Shown piece by piece: positions 25,716-35,412 of a stretch of DNA of 44,836 bases. Positions within the stretch are counted from its first letter, which is position 1, and each line of letters begins with the position of its first letter. The DNA comes from CAYJDR01 sp964368965 (GTDB lineage Bacteria; Chrysiogenota; Deferribacteres; Deferribacterales; Mucispirillaceae), in assembly GCA_964368965.1 (NCBI GenBank), contig CAYJDR010000015.1, positions 1 through 44,836 of the forward strand, in the 5' to 3' direction. Below the pieces are notes generated by a model that saw only the letters and a list, made by a program, of their open reading frames with translations, was not told the origin of the DNA and did not search any database. A program made the translations under genes and the position numbers.

Positions 25716-27482
25716 ATGAGCTTATTTGGAATGGCTTATAAAGGCCTTAGTGGCATGACAGCATCGCAAATTTCGTTAGATGTAGTTGGGCAAAACATTG
25801 CAAACATGAACAACCCAGATTACTCTAAACAAACTGCGAACGTTGTGACAAGCAAACCTATCTACACAACAGTTGGCTCAATTGGAACAGGTGTTACTGT
25901 TGAGAATATCACACGCTCATATAACGACACATTGCAAGTAACAGTTAGGAACGAAGCATCAGCTTACATGATGTTTGCAACTATGTCATATAACTTAGAA
26001 AGCGCAATGCTATATTTCAACGAGTTAGAGCAAGGCTCAGGCTTAGGCGACTCAATGAAAGACTATTTTGACGCATGGTCGTCTTTAGCGAACTCAGCAG
26101 CTGATGATACTGATGAAGCGTTAATCAAGCGCCAGCAACTACTTGAGTCTGCAGAGACTTTATCGTTAAAAATACGCGAAGGTTATGCATCTATCGAGCA
26201 GACAATAGCATCAATAGATGAGTCTATCGCACAAGATGTATCAGAGATAAATGAGCTTGTAAAAAATATCGCACAACTAAACGACGATATCGCCAAAGCA
26301 GAAGCTGCTGGCGGATTTGCAAATGACTTGCGTGATTTACGCGACTCATTAATTGATGATATATCAGAGAAAGCAAACGTAACCGTAACGCATGAAGATA
26401 ACGGCCAAGTAACAGTTTTAGTAGGCTCTCAATTAGCAGTTGACGGTGGAAGCTACCATCAATTTGAAACACAAGTTGATGAAGAAAGTGGCGAGCTTGA
26501 AATATTCTGGACAAGCAGAGATTTTTTAGCAGACCCTATAAACCTCACTGAAACTATCAATGGTGGTTCGATCGCTGGCTCAGTAAATAGCCGTGAAGAC
26601 CTTCAAGTTTATTTGAAACAATTAGATGAACTAGCGACAACAATGATTACAGAAACAAACAAAATCCATGCCTCTGGGCAAGGTTTAGAGCGTTTTTCAA
26701 GCGTTACAGGTACAAATGGGGTTGAAAACCCAACATATGCACTCGATAGCGAATATGGCAGCTTAGGCAGTGGCCAACTTGAAGAAGGTTCGTTCAGGAT
26801 CACTATATATAATGAAGATGGTGGAATAGCTGCTGTACATGATATCCATATCGACCCATCTGTAGATAATATGCTGTCAATAGAGCAAAAGATTAACGCT
26901 AGCTTAGCTGAAGAAGGTAGCGGTGGTTTAAATGCTAACAACCAATCGCCTAAACTTACAGCAGATTTGACTACAAACAACTCACTTTCGCTAAACGTGA
27001 CACCTGGCTACACTATAGCGTTTGGTGAAGATACTACTGGCTTTTTAGCAGCTACAGGTATAAATGGATTTTTCTCTGGCTCATCAGCTAAAGATATCGA
27101 CGTATCATCGTTGATTAAAGATAACGTAGAATATATCGCAACAGGCACAACTGGCGCGATAGGTGATAATACAAATGCAAAAGCAATATCGGCACTACAG
27201 TTTGAAGATATCGAAAGCCTTGATGGCGTCGTTATAGGCGAGTTCTACGGTGTGTTTATTGGCCAGTTCGCTATAGATAAATCACAAGTAGATACTTATG
27301 CTGCAACAAGGAAGATGACGTTCGAGCAGCTATATGGCCAGCAACAGTCGATACGTGGTGTATCTGAGCAAGAGGAACTTTTAGACTTAAGCTTATATCA
27401 ACGTATTTTCGAAGCAAACTCAAGGTTTATCAACGTGGTTGATGAAATGTTGAACACAATCATCAACTCATTAGGCGCTTAG
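25716..27482 (+). CDS. flgK: Flagellar hook-associated protein 1
   Basis: First junction protein between hook and filament. N-terminal rod-type motif SLDVVGQNIANMNNPDYSKQ (residues 21-40) and C-terminal LDLSLYQRIFEANSRFINVV then MLNTIINSLGA. The middle contains an IN-type module (ITIYNEDGG..., SIEQKINASLAEEG, near 365-420). The length of 588 is within the usual range. GGGGG lies just upstream of the ATG; it follows flgN by ten bases. Confidence 0.97.
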   Translation: MSLFGMAYKGLSGMTASQISLDVVGQNIANMNNPDYSKQTANVVTSKPIYTTVGSIGTGVTVENITRSYNDTLQVTVRNEASAYMMFATMSYNLESAMLYFNELEQGSGLGDSMKDYFDAWSSLANSAADDTDEALIKRQQLLESAETLSLKIREGYASIEQTIASIDESIAQDVSEINELVKNIAQLNDDIAKAEAAGGFANDLRDLRDSLIDDISEKANVTVTHEDNGQVTVLVGSQLAVDGGSYHQFETQVDEESGELEIFWTSRDFLADPINLTETINGGSIAGSVNSREDLQVYLKQLDELATTMITETNKIHASGQGLERFSSVTGTNGVENPTYALDSEYGSLGSGQLEEGSFRITIYNEDGGIAAVHDIHIDPSVDNMLSIEQKINASLAEEGSGGLNANNQSPKLTADLTTNNSLSLNVTPGYTIAFGEDTTGFLAATGINGFFSGSSAKDIDVSSLIKDNVEYIATGTTGAIGDNTNAKAISALQFEDIESLDGVVIGEFYGVFIGQFAIDKSQVDTYAATRKMTFEQLYGQQQSIRGVSEQEELLDLSLYQRIFEANSRFINVVDEMLNTIINSLGA

Positions 27483-27513
27483 TGAAAGCACTACTTAATA
27501 TTGGAGATCAGTT

Positions 27514-30500
27514 ATGCGTATAACATTTACTATGCAAGCAAACACATATTTTAATACAGTTTCATCATCATTGAATGGAATGATGGATGCGTCAAATAAA
27601 GTTACATCAGGCCGCGACTTAACATCGCCTGAACAAAATGCAACTGGCTACATTTCGGCGTATAATACTCAGCGCATGATTGATGAGATGAACCAATTCA
27701 GCGCGAATGCTGAAAACGCATTTAACTGGCTAACAAATGCTGATACAGAGCTTGCATCTGCATTAGAGTTGATCTCTGCTGCTAAAAACAGTTTTGCAAT
27801 TGGTGGCGCATCGTCAGACCAAGACGCAGCAAGCCGCCTAGCTTTAGCTGGTGATGTTGCAGGTATTTATGATTCACTTTTTGATATTGCTAACGCTAGC
27901 TACAACGGTAGATATATTTTTGGTGGTTTTGAAACAGATACAAAACCGTTTGAGAACGAAGGCTCAGAAATTGATAACGTAGTATCACACACTCAAAATG
28001 GTGGCGAAGTTTCTACTAAGCACGTTTATGAAGATTTTCCTGAGTTAGAGTCTGGCCCATATACTATAAAAATGACTGTTAATAACAATATCGCAACACT
28101 ACAAGTGTTAGATGAAAGTGGCAAGCCGATATTGATAGACTCAAACGGCTCAGATGAAGCTGGTGCAAATGGTAACAAGTCTGGAACTAGCATGACATTT
28201 GAATATAAAGCAGGCACGATCATTGACACTGGGCGTGGCATAACAGTAACAATGCCAGAAGACCCAAACACAGCTAATTTGACATTGTCATTTGACTATA
28301 AAGCAGGCTCTGAAATGGCGTACACTGGCGATGATAATATACTTTACTCACAAATAGGCTACAACGAGGAAGTGGCTATCAACATGCCAGGTAGCACTAT
28401 TTTCTCACAAACATATAAAACTATACAAGGCACAAAGTTCAACACAACATTCGGCCTACCAGCTACTGAAAGTACATACTTTAGCCAACTTGATAAAACA
28501 AATACATCTTTTGGCGACTCTATCGACTTATCTGGTACTGATTATAACGGCATACCTGTTGGTTCAGCCCAACTTGCAGCGCCTGTTGATGCAGAGCTTG
28601 ACTTATCAAAAGCAACGGAGCAAGAGCGTACACTTATGGTTACGTACTCTGACCAATTATACAAAATAGTTGTTCCACAAGCCGCATATAAAGACTCGGA
28701 AGCATTATCTGACGCTATCAACCAGCAGTTAAAATATGCTGAATACATGGGCTCACTAGATGAAATACCAGCAAACTTAGATAAGGATTTATACCCTAAC
28801 TTTGTAGCAAACCAACTTACAGCAGGCGCTGGCTCTGTACCTAATGATAACCCTACAAATATGCTTGTAGATTTATCGACACAAATTAGCGCATCGCCAG
28901 ATGGTGGCAGGCTAAACTTTGCATCATCTGCTACAGGTGATAATGTTCGCTTTACTATTACAGGCTTAAGTCAAAACGCTCTAGGTTTTGATGATTTAAC
29001 ATTAGGTGCAAACGGTAAGGATACAACTTTTGAACTAGGCAAAGAATATTCTAGCGAATATGTGCAAACTATAAAAACAACTCACGATGCAGTTGACTTC
29101 ACTAACCCAGGCCATATCACAATTGATGGTACACTTGTTAGGTTGCCATCTGTAACGATAGACCCAGGCACAGGCGTGCAAACACCTAGCCAACGTGAAC
29201 TTGAGCTACAAATCAATGAAGCGTTAAGAAGCGAAGGTTTTGGCTTCGGTGTTACGGCAAAAATCGTCCCTACAGTTGGTGGTGCAGCTGGTGAGTATGA
29301 TTTATCACTAAGCAGAACTAACAATAACATGAGCGCAGAAGCAGAGCTATCAACAACTCACCTCGATACAGCAGGTGTTGTAGACTTACAGAAATCTCCA
29401 TCTATGTGGGTAGATTCAGTAAGACCTGATGAAAAAACAATTGGCGACTTCATGTCGTTTATCGAGGACTTATACGGCGAAAGCGTTGACGCTTCTATAG
29501 TTGATGGTAAAATCACTCTAACTGATTTACGCAGTGGCGAAAGCAAAACATCTATAAGCATTAAACCTCAAAACGAAGGCTTTGAGTATGTAGCTTATGA
29601 TGTAAACACTAATTTGACTGTAAAAGGTAGCTACACAGGCAACTTCCCTGATGAGTGGCAGATAGAAACAAACTATGACAATGTAACAGGGCAACTTGAC
29701 GTATCTATAAGAAACCAAGAAAATAAAGTTATTTTTGAGTCAACAAAGCAACCATATTTTGGCGAAGATATTGAGCTTCCTTACGGATTATCAATCAGCC
29801 CAGATACAAGCGTGCCTAATTCGATGACTCGCATTAATGTTAGTGCTACACCAGGCTTAGAGTTTGGCAATATTAACGTGATCGAAGATGGCTCAAACAT
29901 AAATATCTTCCGCTCGTTAACAAACTTAGAGCATGCGCTTAAATACAATATCGTAAACAATGGCTACTCTGAGCCAACAGCATGGGAGAACGAGTCGCTG
30001 AAATCTACTGCTACTCCATACCTCTCTGGCGACTTTACAGGCGCATATAACGATAACTGGCACTATGAAATCGCATCAGGTGGTAGTAATGAGTTTTACT
30101 TACAAAACGAATATAAAGCAACAACTGGCGAAGTAAGGTTCGACCCAGCAATGTTAGGCGATATCGCTTTTGAAATAGACTACTACGATAAAGAAACGAA
30201 CACGCTACGCCAGATACCTATAAATATCGACTTAGCAGCAGCGACACCACCGCTTGCAAACTCTGAAGAAGTGCAAGAATATATCTTAAACGAGCTAAAC
30301 AACAACCAAACGTTGCTAGACCTCGACTTAAGCTTTGAAGATAAAGATGGAACTATCCAGATAAACTCTGGCTCTGGTACAGCTATTGCTAACTTTACAA
30401 CGACTGCAACTGGTGCAGATAGAGAAAGAACTCAGTTTATTTTAGGCCTAGATATCATGAAGAATGAAGCACTAGAACTACCTATAACGAACACACCAGC

Positions 30501-31530
30501 AATGAATAACACAACAATAAACATTGGTGGTACAGATGTTACTATCCCTATGCCAGTAGGTGGCTTCGCAGATGAAGAAGCACTTGAACTAGCCGTAAAT
30601 AACGCAATAGCCGGTGCAGGTTTAACAGACGTGCAAGCAGGTTTAATTGATGGCGCAATGGTGTTCACACGTAACAATATTGAAGTTGAAGCTAGCTACA
30701 ACGCTGCAGTAGGTGCAAATGATAACTGGTTAGGCTTAGCAGTTGTAACAGATTCACAAGTGTTTTCAGCGGGCATACAAGCGCCAATGACTGATTTATC
30801 AGAGTCGACACCTGACCAACGTACTCTAAACTTTAAGTACAACACAGCCGCAGGTGAGCAAAATGTTGCAATCATTTTACCGCAACAAGCATACGAAGAT
30901 ATCGCTGATATGGTAGATGAAATCAATGAGCAGCTAGCAACCTCATATGCACCAGCTACACCAGATTTAAGGGCAATCGTTGCTGAAGATGGCACAATAG
31001 CTTTTGCTAATGACGATAACTCTATAACTGAAGGTTTAGTTGTGCAAGGTGACCATGAGGGCACTTTAGGCTTCCCAGCTGCTGGTGATAAAGTTACAGT
31101 AAAAGTTACGGGTGAAAATGGCTCACCTATTCAAGAGTTAACATTAGACTCAGCAGGCGAAACAGAAGATGTAGGTGATGGCGTAAAGTTAGGCTTTGAT
31201 GCTGGTTCGCTTTTCGCAACAGATAGTTTTTCAACAGCTGTAGGTTCTGGTATAGATAGAGAAATTAGCGTGTTAGATGCTGCTGAGCAACAAATTTTGC
31301 TAGCTGTAACAACAGTTGGTAACAGAGGTTCAAGGGTTGAAAGCACAATGTATTTCCAAGAAACTCTAGTAACAAATGCAGAGTCAGACAAAGCAGGCTA
31401 CTTAGGCTCAACAGAAGCAGATATAGCACAAGCAACTACAGATTGGAACTTGTCGATAACTGCTTATGAGTCAGCTTTATCGGTAACAGGTAGATTGATG
31501 TCTATATCATTATTAGATTTCTTAAGATAA
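27514..31530 (+). CDS. flgL: Flagellar hook-associated protein 3 (FlgL), giant form of 1,338 aa
   Basis: Second junction protein. The N-terminal D0/D1 (MRITFTMQANTYFNTVSSSL, TSGRDLTSPEQNA, then YNGRYIFGGFETDTKPFE near 130-150) and the C-terminal D1/D0 (TVGNRGSRVES..., ending VTGRLMSISLLDFLR) are standard FlgL. Between them are about 1,100 extra residues; FlgL is usually around 300-500. The insert shows several related modules, for example near residues 355-405 (VDAELDLSKATEQERTLMVT, AAYKDSEALSDAINQQL) and 1088-1140 (TDLSESTPDQRTLNFKY, QAYEDIADMVDEINEQL). Others occur near 530, 875 and 990, each with the 'eL...IN..L' pattern of flagellin IN motifs. TTGGAG precedes the ATG. The frame is uninterrupted. 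Confidence 0.95.
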   Translation: MRITFTMQANTYFNTVSSSLNGMMDASNKVTSGRDLTSPEQNATGYISAYNTQRMIDEMNQFSANAENAFNWLTNADTELASALELISAAKNSFAIGGASSDQDAASRLALAGDVAGIYDSLFDIANASYNGRYIFGGFETDTKPFENEGSEIDNVVSHTQNGGEVSTKHVYEDFPELESGPYTIKMTVNNNIATLQVLDESGKPILIDSNGSDEAGANGNKSGTSMTFEYKAGTIIDTGRGITVTMPEDPNTANLTLSFDYKAGSEMAYTGDDNILYSQIGYNEEVAINMPGSTIFSQTYKTIQGTKFNTTFGLPATESTYFSQLDKTNTSFGDSIDLSGTDYNGIPVGSAQLAAPVDAELDLSKATEQERTLMVTYSDQLYKIVVPQAAYKDSEALSDAINQQLKYAEYMGSLDEIPANLDKDLYPNFVANQLTAGAGSVPNDNPTNMLVDLSTQISASPDGGRLNFASSATGDNVRFTITGLSQNALGFDDLTLGANGKDTTFELGKEYSSEYVQTIKTTHDAVDFTNPGHITIDGTLVRLPSVTIDPGTGVQTPSQRELELQINEALRSEGFGFGVTAKIVPTVGGAAGEYDLSLSRTNNNMSAEAELSTTHLDTAGVVDLQKSPSMWVDSVRPDEKTIGDFMSFIEDLYGESVDASIVDGKITLTDLRSGESKTSISIKPQNEGFEYVAYDVNTNLTVKGSYTGNFPDEWQIETNYDNVTGQLDVSIRNQENKVIFESTKQPYFGEDIELPYGLSISPDTSVPNSMTRINVSATPGLEFGNINVIEDGSNINIFRSLTNLEHALKYNIVNNGYSEPTAWENESLKSTATPYLSGDFTGAYNDNWHYEIASGGSNEFYLQNEYKATTGEVRFDPAMLGDIAFEIDYYDKETNTLRQIPINIDLAAATPPLANSEEVQEYILNELNNNQTLLDLDLSFEDKDGTIQINSGSGTAIANFTTTATGADRERTQFILGLDIMKNEALELPITNTPAMNNTTINIGGTDVTIPMPVGGFADEEALELAVNNAIAGAGLTDVQAGLIDGAMVFTRNNIEVEASYNAAVGANDNWLGLAVVTDSQVFSAGIQAPMTDLSESTPDQRTLNFKYNTAAGEQNVAIILPQQAYEDIADMVDEINEQLATSYAPATPDLRAIVAEDGTIAFANDDNSITEGLVVQGDHEGTLGFPAAGDKVTVKVTGENGSPIQELTLDSAGETEDVGDGVKLGFDAGSLFATDSFSTAVGSGIDREISVLDAAEQQILLAVTTVGNRGSRVESTMYFQETLVTNAESDKAGYLGSTEADIAQATTDWNLSITAYESALSVTGRLMSISLLDFLR

Positions 31531-31593
31531 GTAGTGCAAAAATAATAAGTATATGCTATTAAGAATAGTGTGATAAAATATGACGAGGATAGA

Positions 31594-32028
31594 ATGAGCT
31601 CTATGCAAACAATCAAGTCAAGCAAGTTAGGAGATATCGAGTATAACGAAAATGATGTTATAACACTTTCGTCGCCTATGCTTGGGTTTAATCATCTCAA
31701 CGATTTTTTATTAATATCCAACAATGAGTCGTACCCATTTTTGTGGTTCCAGTCAATCGAGGACCCTGAGGTATGTTTCATTTTGGTTGAGGCGCTTACG
31801 TTTTTTAAGCAATATAAGCCGTCGATACCAAAGCGTGATTTAAAGGTATTGTCGATCGAAGATGAGAAAGATATGCAAGTTTTTTGCATAGTTGTCGTTA
31901 TGTCAGAGTTGAAAAACTCTACAGCCAATCTACGTGCACCGCTCGTAATAAACTTTGAGAAGAAGCTTGCTAAGCAAGTTATCCTTGAGGATGATACGTA
32001 CCAAATAAAAACACCGTTGTTTGAATAG
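31594..32028 (+). CDS. fliW: Flagellar assembly factor FliW
   Basis: Binds flagellin and, when free, sequesters CsrA so that flagellin mRNA is translated. Conserved features: ITLSSPMLGFNHLNDFLLI near 24-42, the region PFLWFQSIEDPEVCFILVEA, and the C-terminal ANLRAPLVINFEKKLAKQVILEDDTY. The frame opens 24 bases earlier, but GAGG at 31585-31588 supports ATG 31594. The length of 144 is normal. csrA follows after ten bases, the conserved pairing. Confidence 0.95.
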   Translation: MSSMQTIKSSKLGDIEYNENDVITLSSPMLGFNHLNDFLLISNNESYPFLWFQSIEDPEVCFILVEALTFFKQYKPSIPKRDLKVLSIEDEKDMQVFCIVVVMSELKNSTANLRAPLVINFEKKLAKQVILEDDTYQIKTPLFE

Positions 32029-32038
32029 GGGTGTTTAA

Positions 32039-32269
32039 ATGTTAGTACTATCAAGGAAAGTTGGCGAGAGTATAATGATTGGTGAAGATATCGCTGTGTG
32101 CATAGTTGAAACTACAGGTCGCACTGTAAAGCTAGGCATCGACGCACCTCGTGGCGTAGCAGTGCACAGGAAAGAAGTGTACGAAGCTATCAAAAACGAA
32201 AATATGCGTGCAATACAGCAAGATAATGTCGTTTCACTAGTCGAGTTCTTGAACAAACTAAAAAAATAA
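32039..32269 (+). CDS. csrA: Carbon storage regulator / flagellin translation repressor CsrA
   Basis: Small RNA-binding dimer that covers GGA motifs in mRNA leaders. MLVLSRKVGESIMIGEDI at the start with the RNA-contact Arg6 region, and VKLGIDAPRGVAVHRKEVYE with the second essential Arg near residue 44. The length of 76 includes a C-terminal helix extension typical of CsrA proteins paired with FliW. Its likely target in this window is the hairpin at 201-222 in the flagellin leader. Confidence 0.97.
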   Translation: MLVLSRKVGESIMIGEDIAVCIVETTGRTVKLGIDAPRGVAVHRKEVYEAIKNENMRAIQQDNVVSLVEFLNKLKK

Positions 32270-32280
32270 AGTTGTAATTA

Positions 32281-32913
32281 ATGAAACAAACCTTAAGCGA
32301 AAATGCTGATAAAAAAATTGTCGTGACTCGTGATATTATAAACGAGTTGCGGCCTATAGAATTCGACGGCCCAATATACGTCGTAAACAATGAAGAAACA
32401 GCAGAATATGCGTTCAATCGCTTAAAGGGTGCAAAGTGTGTTGGCTTCGATACGGAGTCAAGGCCAGCGTTCTTAAAAGGGCAAAAATTTCCCGTATCAA
32501 TAGTGCAAATATCACTAGAAGATGAAGCCTTTATCTTTCAACTTAAAACATATAACCTAAGCAACGAGCTTGTATCTATACTTGCTGATGACTCTGTTAC
32601 AAAAGTAGGCATCGGCGTAAAAGATGATATTAAGAAACTTCAAGATATTAAACAATTTGAGCCTTCAAATTTTGTAGACCTATCAGACGTTGCAAAATCA
32701 CATAATATTAAGCAATCAGGCGCTAGGGCGCTAACAGCGTTGTTTATGGGCAGAAGGCTTATAAAAAGCTCGCAAAAAACAAACTGGGCAAAGGTTGACC
32801 TTACAGAACGCCAGCTACGCTATGCCGCAACAGATGCGTGGATATGTTTGCAAATTATGCCAAAACTAGAGCGTAGTGAATACGCAATCCCTTTAACATA
32901 TAGCGAAGAGTAG
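32281..32913 (+). CDS. DEDDy 3'-5' exonuclease domain protein (RNase D-like)
   Basis: A 210-residue single-domain nuclease of the RNase D/WRN exonuclease type. The four acidic positions appear as VGFDTESRPAF (Exo I, about residues 57-67), GIGVKDDIKKL (Exo II) and YAATDAWICLQI (Exo III with the Tyr of the DEDDy class, about 181-192). There is no HRDC domain, so it is shorter than RNase D. It may process RNA or DNA 3' ends. No clear Shine-Dalgarno; it begins eleven bases after csrA and is probably co-transcribed with it. Confidence 0.88.
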   Translation: MKQTLSENADKKIVVTRDIINELRPIEFDGPIYVVNNEETAEYAFNRLKGAKCVGFDTESRPAFLKGQKFPVSIVQISLEDEAFIFQLKTYNLSNELVSILADDSVTKVGIGVKDDIKKLQDIKQFEPSNFVDLSDVAKSHNIKQSGARALTALFMGRRLIKSSQKTNWAKVDLTERQLRYAATDAWICLQIMPKLERSEYAIPLTYSEE

Positions 32914-32917
32914 CGCC

Positions 32918-33778
32918 ATGCAGAAGCGAATACAGCTATTTGCATCATCATATTTTGGTTACGCTACACTTGCTCAATTAGATAAACTAGGCGCCTATCC
33001 AGACGTTGTAATACTTGCTAGCCATGTGTCAAGGCGCAAAAGCTTTGATGATATACTCACTCTTTCAAACAAGTTCAATATCACAGAAATCGACTCTCAA
33101 AGATACTCATATGCAAAGGAAAATTTAGCTAGCGCTGATTATATTGTGACACTTGATTGGCGCAAAGATTTTTTTCACGATTCACAAGTTGATTGTCCTG
33201 TGTATCATGCTCATTTATCACTATTGCCTAAGTATCGTGGCTATGGGGCAGTGAGCGAGCAATTTATGCGCGGTGTTGCCGTATCAGGCGTCAGCATCTA
33301 TGAAGAAAATGGAAAAGTTGATGCGGGTGATATTGTCTTCCAACAGCAAGTAAACATATTGCACGAAGATTTACCTGCATCATTTATTGACAACTGTGCA
33401 GAACATACTGCAAACTTCATTAAAGATCTAGCAGATGGCAAAACATTCGTAAACACAAAACAAGATGAACAGCAAGCATTCTACCTAACTCGCAATAGAA
33501 GTAGCAACAGAGCTATAGATTTCAACATGACGGCATATAGCGTTTATAACTTCATTAGGGCCTACATGTACCCATATTCGGGAGCATTTATCTACCATAA
33601 TTGCGAGCGAGTTGCGGTGAACATAGCATACATAGAAAATTGGCAAGGCAATTACGGCAAAGCTGGTGAAGTTATAAACGTCAACGACTACGGCGTAGAA
33701 GTCGCTTGTGGTGACGGGTCAATCATAATAGATAAGTTTTTACCAGAGATATCGTTAAAAGTTGGGGATATGATATAA
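32918..33778 (+). CDS. Formyltransferase-like protein with altered catalytic Asn
   Basis: Formyl-transferase fold of the methionyl-tRNA/sugar-amine formyltransferase type: AHLSLLPKYRGYGAVSEQFM near residues 98-117, then GVSIYEENGKVDAGDIVFQQ and a C-terminal region (RNRSSNRAIDFN, YNFIRAYMYPYSGAF) like that of Fmt and sugar N-formyltransferases. The usual triad is Asn-x-His...Asp; here it reads H97-A-H99...D135, so the Asn is His. It may be a sugar N-formyltransferase acting on a nucleotide-linked amino sugar, or a divergent or inactive member. It follows the exonuclease by four bases; no sugar-nucleotide genes adjoin it. Confidence 0.75.
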   Translation: MQKRIQLFASSYFGYATLAQLDKLGAYPDVVILASHVSRRKSFDDILTLSNKFNITEIDSQRYSYAKENLASADYIVTLDWRKDFFHDSQVDCPVYHAHLSLLPKYRGYGAVSEQFMRGVAVSGVSIYEENGKVDAGDIVFQQQVNILHEDLPASFIDNCAEHTANFIKDLADGKTFVNTKQDEQQAFYLTRNRSSNRAIDFNMTAYSVYNFIRAYMYPYSGAFIYHNCERVAVNIAYIENWQGNYGKAGEVINVNDYGVEVACGDGSIIIDKFLPEISLKVGDMI

Positions 33779-33786
33779 AATTTGTA

Positions 33787-33814
33787 TTGAAATAGTCAAA
33801 AATCATTATATATT
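33787..33814 (+). promoter_or_regulatory. Sigma-70 promoter candidate of the first M30-like lipoprotein
   Basis: TTGAAA (33787-33792), 16 nt, TATATT (33809-33814), 29 bases before the ATG at 33844. The boxes are good but the region is AT-rich, which lowers certainty. Confidence 0.55.
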
Positions 33815-33843
33815 AGTAATAAAATGTAAACTGGGGAGTTCAC

Positions 33844-35304
33844 ATGCAGAAGCTTATGCTAATATTTATAATGGTTTTCTCTATTTTGGTATTAAGTAGT
33901 TGTTCATCGCTTCCAGAAAATGAAAATCAACAGCCTAATGTACCTTATGTAATAGGGAGTGTTAATGATGTGTTTTTTCTTGAGGGCACAACTGATATTC
34001 CTATGTATTCCAGTCGCTATGGTTTGTTGAGTGTGTTCACTTATACGCCTACAAATGCTCAGGCGACATCTAATAAAGCTCTAGATGTTTTATCGCGTGG
34101 TAAGAGCCAATCTAGTGTTGTTCAGCAAAATAAATCGTTAGAAGATGCTAGCGATATACATGCAGCTGATTCCCATTCATTTTTACGTGATGAAGAAACA
34201 AGGGTACTAGATATGGTAGCTAGGGGTGAAGTTCCTCAAGCTAAATTAGCACCAAGTTATCGGAGCTATACAATAGGTGCTGAGTGGGATGGCGTAAAAC
34301 TTGCACTTGATAATAACAATGTGAGCACGTTTGATGCTGAGCTGATTTATGAATCTACGCATGCATATTATTATGAGCAAATTGGCTATAGCAAAAAGAT
34401 GAGCGCATCACAAGTGGCAGCATTTGCAGATGAGTTTGAAAAAGTTTACCCTCAACTTGTGTCGCGGTTTGCAACACCTAGCGATACTGATAATAATGGA
34501 AAAATCATCGTTATGTTTGCAGACTTTGGAACAACTAGGCAAAACACAATTGGCTACTTCTACTCTATAGATAAATTTTCACGCACTACATATGCAAACT
34601 CTAACGAGGCAGACATATTTTATATCAATCTTAACTTTTCCTCATATGATAGATATATGAGCACGACGGTAAGTACTCTTGCACATGAATTTCAACATAT
34701 GATGCTGTTTGACCAACGTGCAAGAAACATACAAAGCGGAATAGCTACAAGCTATGCCAATGATACATGGCTAAACGAAGGATTATCCATGCTTGCAGAG
34801 GTTACACTAGGCTATGATATCGACTTATACATTACACGTTTTTATCAAGATATTCACGATACATCGCTCACCAACTGGAGTGGCTCAATAGCAGGTTATG
34901 GACTTAGTGCATTATTTCTAACATACTTGTATGATAGGTTTGGAAGCGACCAATTTATAAGGGACATATACAGCTCACCATATTCTGGAGCAACAGCTGT
35001 TGAACAAGTTGCAAAAAGTGCAGATAGTGGTGTCCAAACAGACTTTCCAACATTATTTAAGGACTTCGCTGTAACGTTGGCTATCGCAGGGCAGACATAT
35101 CCGATAGATAGTAGATATAGTATATCAACACTAAATATCAATAGCGAAATGTATGGAATATTGGGCGATATATCCTTGCCAGCAGACGAAGATTTCTCAG
35201 TGTCACTAAGGCCCTATAGTTTATACCCTGTGCTATGGGACGGCTCAGTAGATGAGCTAAGCGTCAACGAAGGAATATTTGGTGTAGCAGTGCCATATAA
35301 TTAA
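33844..35304 (+). CDS. Lipoprotein metalloprotease, M30 (hyicolysin)-like, copy 1
   Basis: A signal peptide with lipobox (ILVLSSCSS; Cys near residue 20) predicts a membrane-anchored lipoprotein. A propeptide-like region runs to about residue 150. The zinc motif HEFQH (281-285) is followed by WLNEGLSMLAEV (309-320), whose Glu312 is the expected third ligand, the gluzincin arrangement of peptidase family M30. DTDNNGKIIVMFADF near 215-229 is conserved with the second copy. It has its own promoter candidate. Substrate unknown; an extracytoplasmic protease is the likely role. Confidence 0.83.
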   Translation: MQKLMLIFIMVFSILVLSSCSSLPENENQQPNVPYVIGSVNDVFFLEGTTDIPMYSSRYGLLSVFTYTPTNAQATSNKALDVLSRGKSQSSVVQQNKSLEDASDIHAADSHSFLRDEETRVLDMVARGEVPQAKLAPSYRSYTIGAEWDGVKLALDNNNVSTFDAELIYESTHAYYYEQIGYSKKMSASQVAAFADEFEKVYPQLVSRFATPSDTDNNGKIIVMFADFGTTRQNTIGYFYSIDKFSRTTYANSNEADIFYINLNFSSYDRYMSTTVSTLAHEFQHMMLFDQRARNIQSGIATSYANDTWLNEGLSMLAEVTLGYDIDLYITRFYQDIHDTSLTNWSGSIAGYGLSALFLTYLYDRFGSDQFIRDIYSSPYSGATAVEQVAKSADSGVQTDFPTLFKDFAVTLAIAGQTYPIDSRYSISTLNINSEMYGILGDISLPADEDFSVSLRPYSLYPVLWDGSVDELSVNEGIFGVAVPYN

Positions 35305-35354
35305 TCTGACCATAATTAAATAGTTGCGAAAGTACAGCATATATAAGATAATGT

Positions 35355-35383
35355 TTGTATCAAATATGCTATTAGTATATACT
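35355..35383 (+). promoter_or_regulatory. Sigma-70 promoter candidate of the second M30-like lipoprotein
   Basis: TTGTAT (35355-35360), 17 nt, TATACT (35378-35383), 29 bases before the ATG. This is the same distance as in copy 1, so the promoter probably came with the gene duplication. Confidence 0.6.
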
Positions 35384-35412
35384 AACTTTGCAATATAAAT
35401 TTTGGGGTAGTT

